64,000 nt of DNA from Bryobacterales bacterium (GTDB lineage Bacteria; Acidobacteriota; Terriglobia; Bryobacterales; Bryobacteraceae). Positions within the stretch are counted from its first letter, which is position 1, and the number at the start of each line of letters is the position of its first letter. Of this stretch, positions 63,248-64,000 are shown piece by piece. The notes under the pieces are model-generated. The model made no database searches and was not told the DNA's origin. It saw only the letters and a program-made list of their open reading frames with translations. The stretch covers positions 1-64,000 of the forward strand of contig DAIDHC010000069.1 of assembly GCA_027452065.1 (NCBI GenBank), read 5' to 3'. A program made the position numbers and the translations under genes.

Positions 63248-63742
63248 ATGAGAAGATTTACCGGTTACCTCATCGTATTCCTCGCCGCGGCACTGGCCCG
63301 GAGCCAGGCGCCCCCGGCGACCGCAGCCGCGGTCCTGCAGGAGAACTTCGACTCGGTGAACCGCAAGGTTCTCGCCATGGCCGAGGACTTTCCGGCCGAC
63401 AAATACGGCTACCAGCTCAAGCCCGAGATGCGATCGTTCGGGGCGGTCATCGTTCACATCGCCTCGGGGAACGTCTTCGCGGGCAAGGCGGGCCGCGGCG
63501 AGAAGGCGAACTGGGACGAGCTCGATCCGGGCCGTTACAAAACCAAGGCGGAGTGCGTTGCCCTGCTGAAGAAATCGATCGCCGAAGCCGGCGCGGCAAT
63601 GCGCGCCAACCCGATGGGACCGGGCAAAAACCTCGATCCTTTCCTGTCCGTGCTCCAGCACAGCTCCGAGCATTACGGACTGCTGGTGGCCTACTACCGC
63701 GCCAACGGACTGGTGCCGCCCGAGTCCCGGCCGAAGAAGTAG
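63248..63742 (+). CDS. DinB family protein, secreted
   Basis: Signal peptide; LQENFDSVNRKVLAMAEDFPADKYGYQLKPEMRSFGAVIVHIASGN...LQHSSEHYGLLVAYYRANG. Confidence 0.85.
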   Translation: MRRFTGYLIVFLAAALARSQAPPATAAAVLQENFDSVNRKVLAMAEDFPADKYGYQLKPEMRSFGAVIVHIASGNVFAGKAGRGEKANWDELDPGRYKTKAECVALLKKSIAEAGAAMRANPMGPGKNLDPFLSVLQHSSEHYGLLVAYYRANGLVPPESRPKK

Positions 63743-63901
63743 CCGCGGCTCGAGGCCGGGAGGCGTTGCGGAGAAGCGGCGTTCCCTCATGCTCCCGGTT
63801 TACCGCGGAGGGGGAAGGCAGCGAGGGAGGGGCGGCGCAAGCGATTGAGGCGAGGCGAGATCGAGGCGGCCGGGCAGTGTGGACCGCTCCGGGGATGCGA
63901 G

Positions 63902-64000
63902 TCAACGCCAGTCGTCGATGACGTAGGTGCCGGGGTGGTTGAAGCCGGCCGCATGGGGGCGATGCATGGCGACGCCCTGCATGGCGGTGCGGTAGCCGCG
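63902..64000 (-). CDS. C-terminal end of an unidentified protein, truncated by window edge
   Basis: ...RGYRTAMQGVAMHRPHAAGFNHPGTYVIDDWR* read on minus strand. Confidence 0.4.
   Translation of the reverse strand, partial: RGYRTAMQGVAMHRPHAAGFNHPGTYVIDDWR

Overview
High-GC chromosomal window, probably from an acidobacterium of the Solibacter/Bryobacter type. This inference rests on a TIGR03437-like 'Solibacter uncharacterised C-terminal' domain, two ADOP-type ABC permeases and a PadR-ADOP pair. Most of the window is ordinary housekeeping and metabolism: PEPCK, malic enzyme-PTA, Ppk1, a complete pstSCAB-phoU-phoB locus, CysH, YgfZ, GH67 and GH115 alpha-glucuronidases, rhomboid, PIG-L deacetylases, SDR, DUF885. 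About 41.8-49.1 kb looks more accessory (HEPN-like protein, orphan membrane protein, WD40/CarboxypepD_reg pair). Strongest observations: (i) an XRE-NfeD-flotillin-PspA operon with an untracked 41-aa single-TM microprotein ORF coupled by ATGA to pspA, and a palindromic operator built over a sigma70-like promoter; (ii) two PHO-box arrays with exact 11-bp phasing and identical 9-bp spacing to a TATG(C/T)T -10 element, upstream of pstS and of phoB; (iii) a lipobox-bearing hybrid histidine kinase with a very large tandem OB-fold-like sensor region; (iv) a relic Hanks-type kinase N-terminus. No rRNA, tRNA, CRISPR array or intact transposon was recognised. All family calls come from reading motifs; no database search was run.
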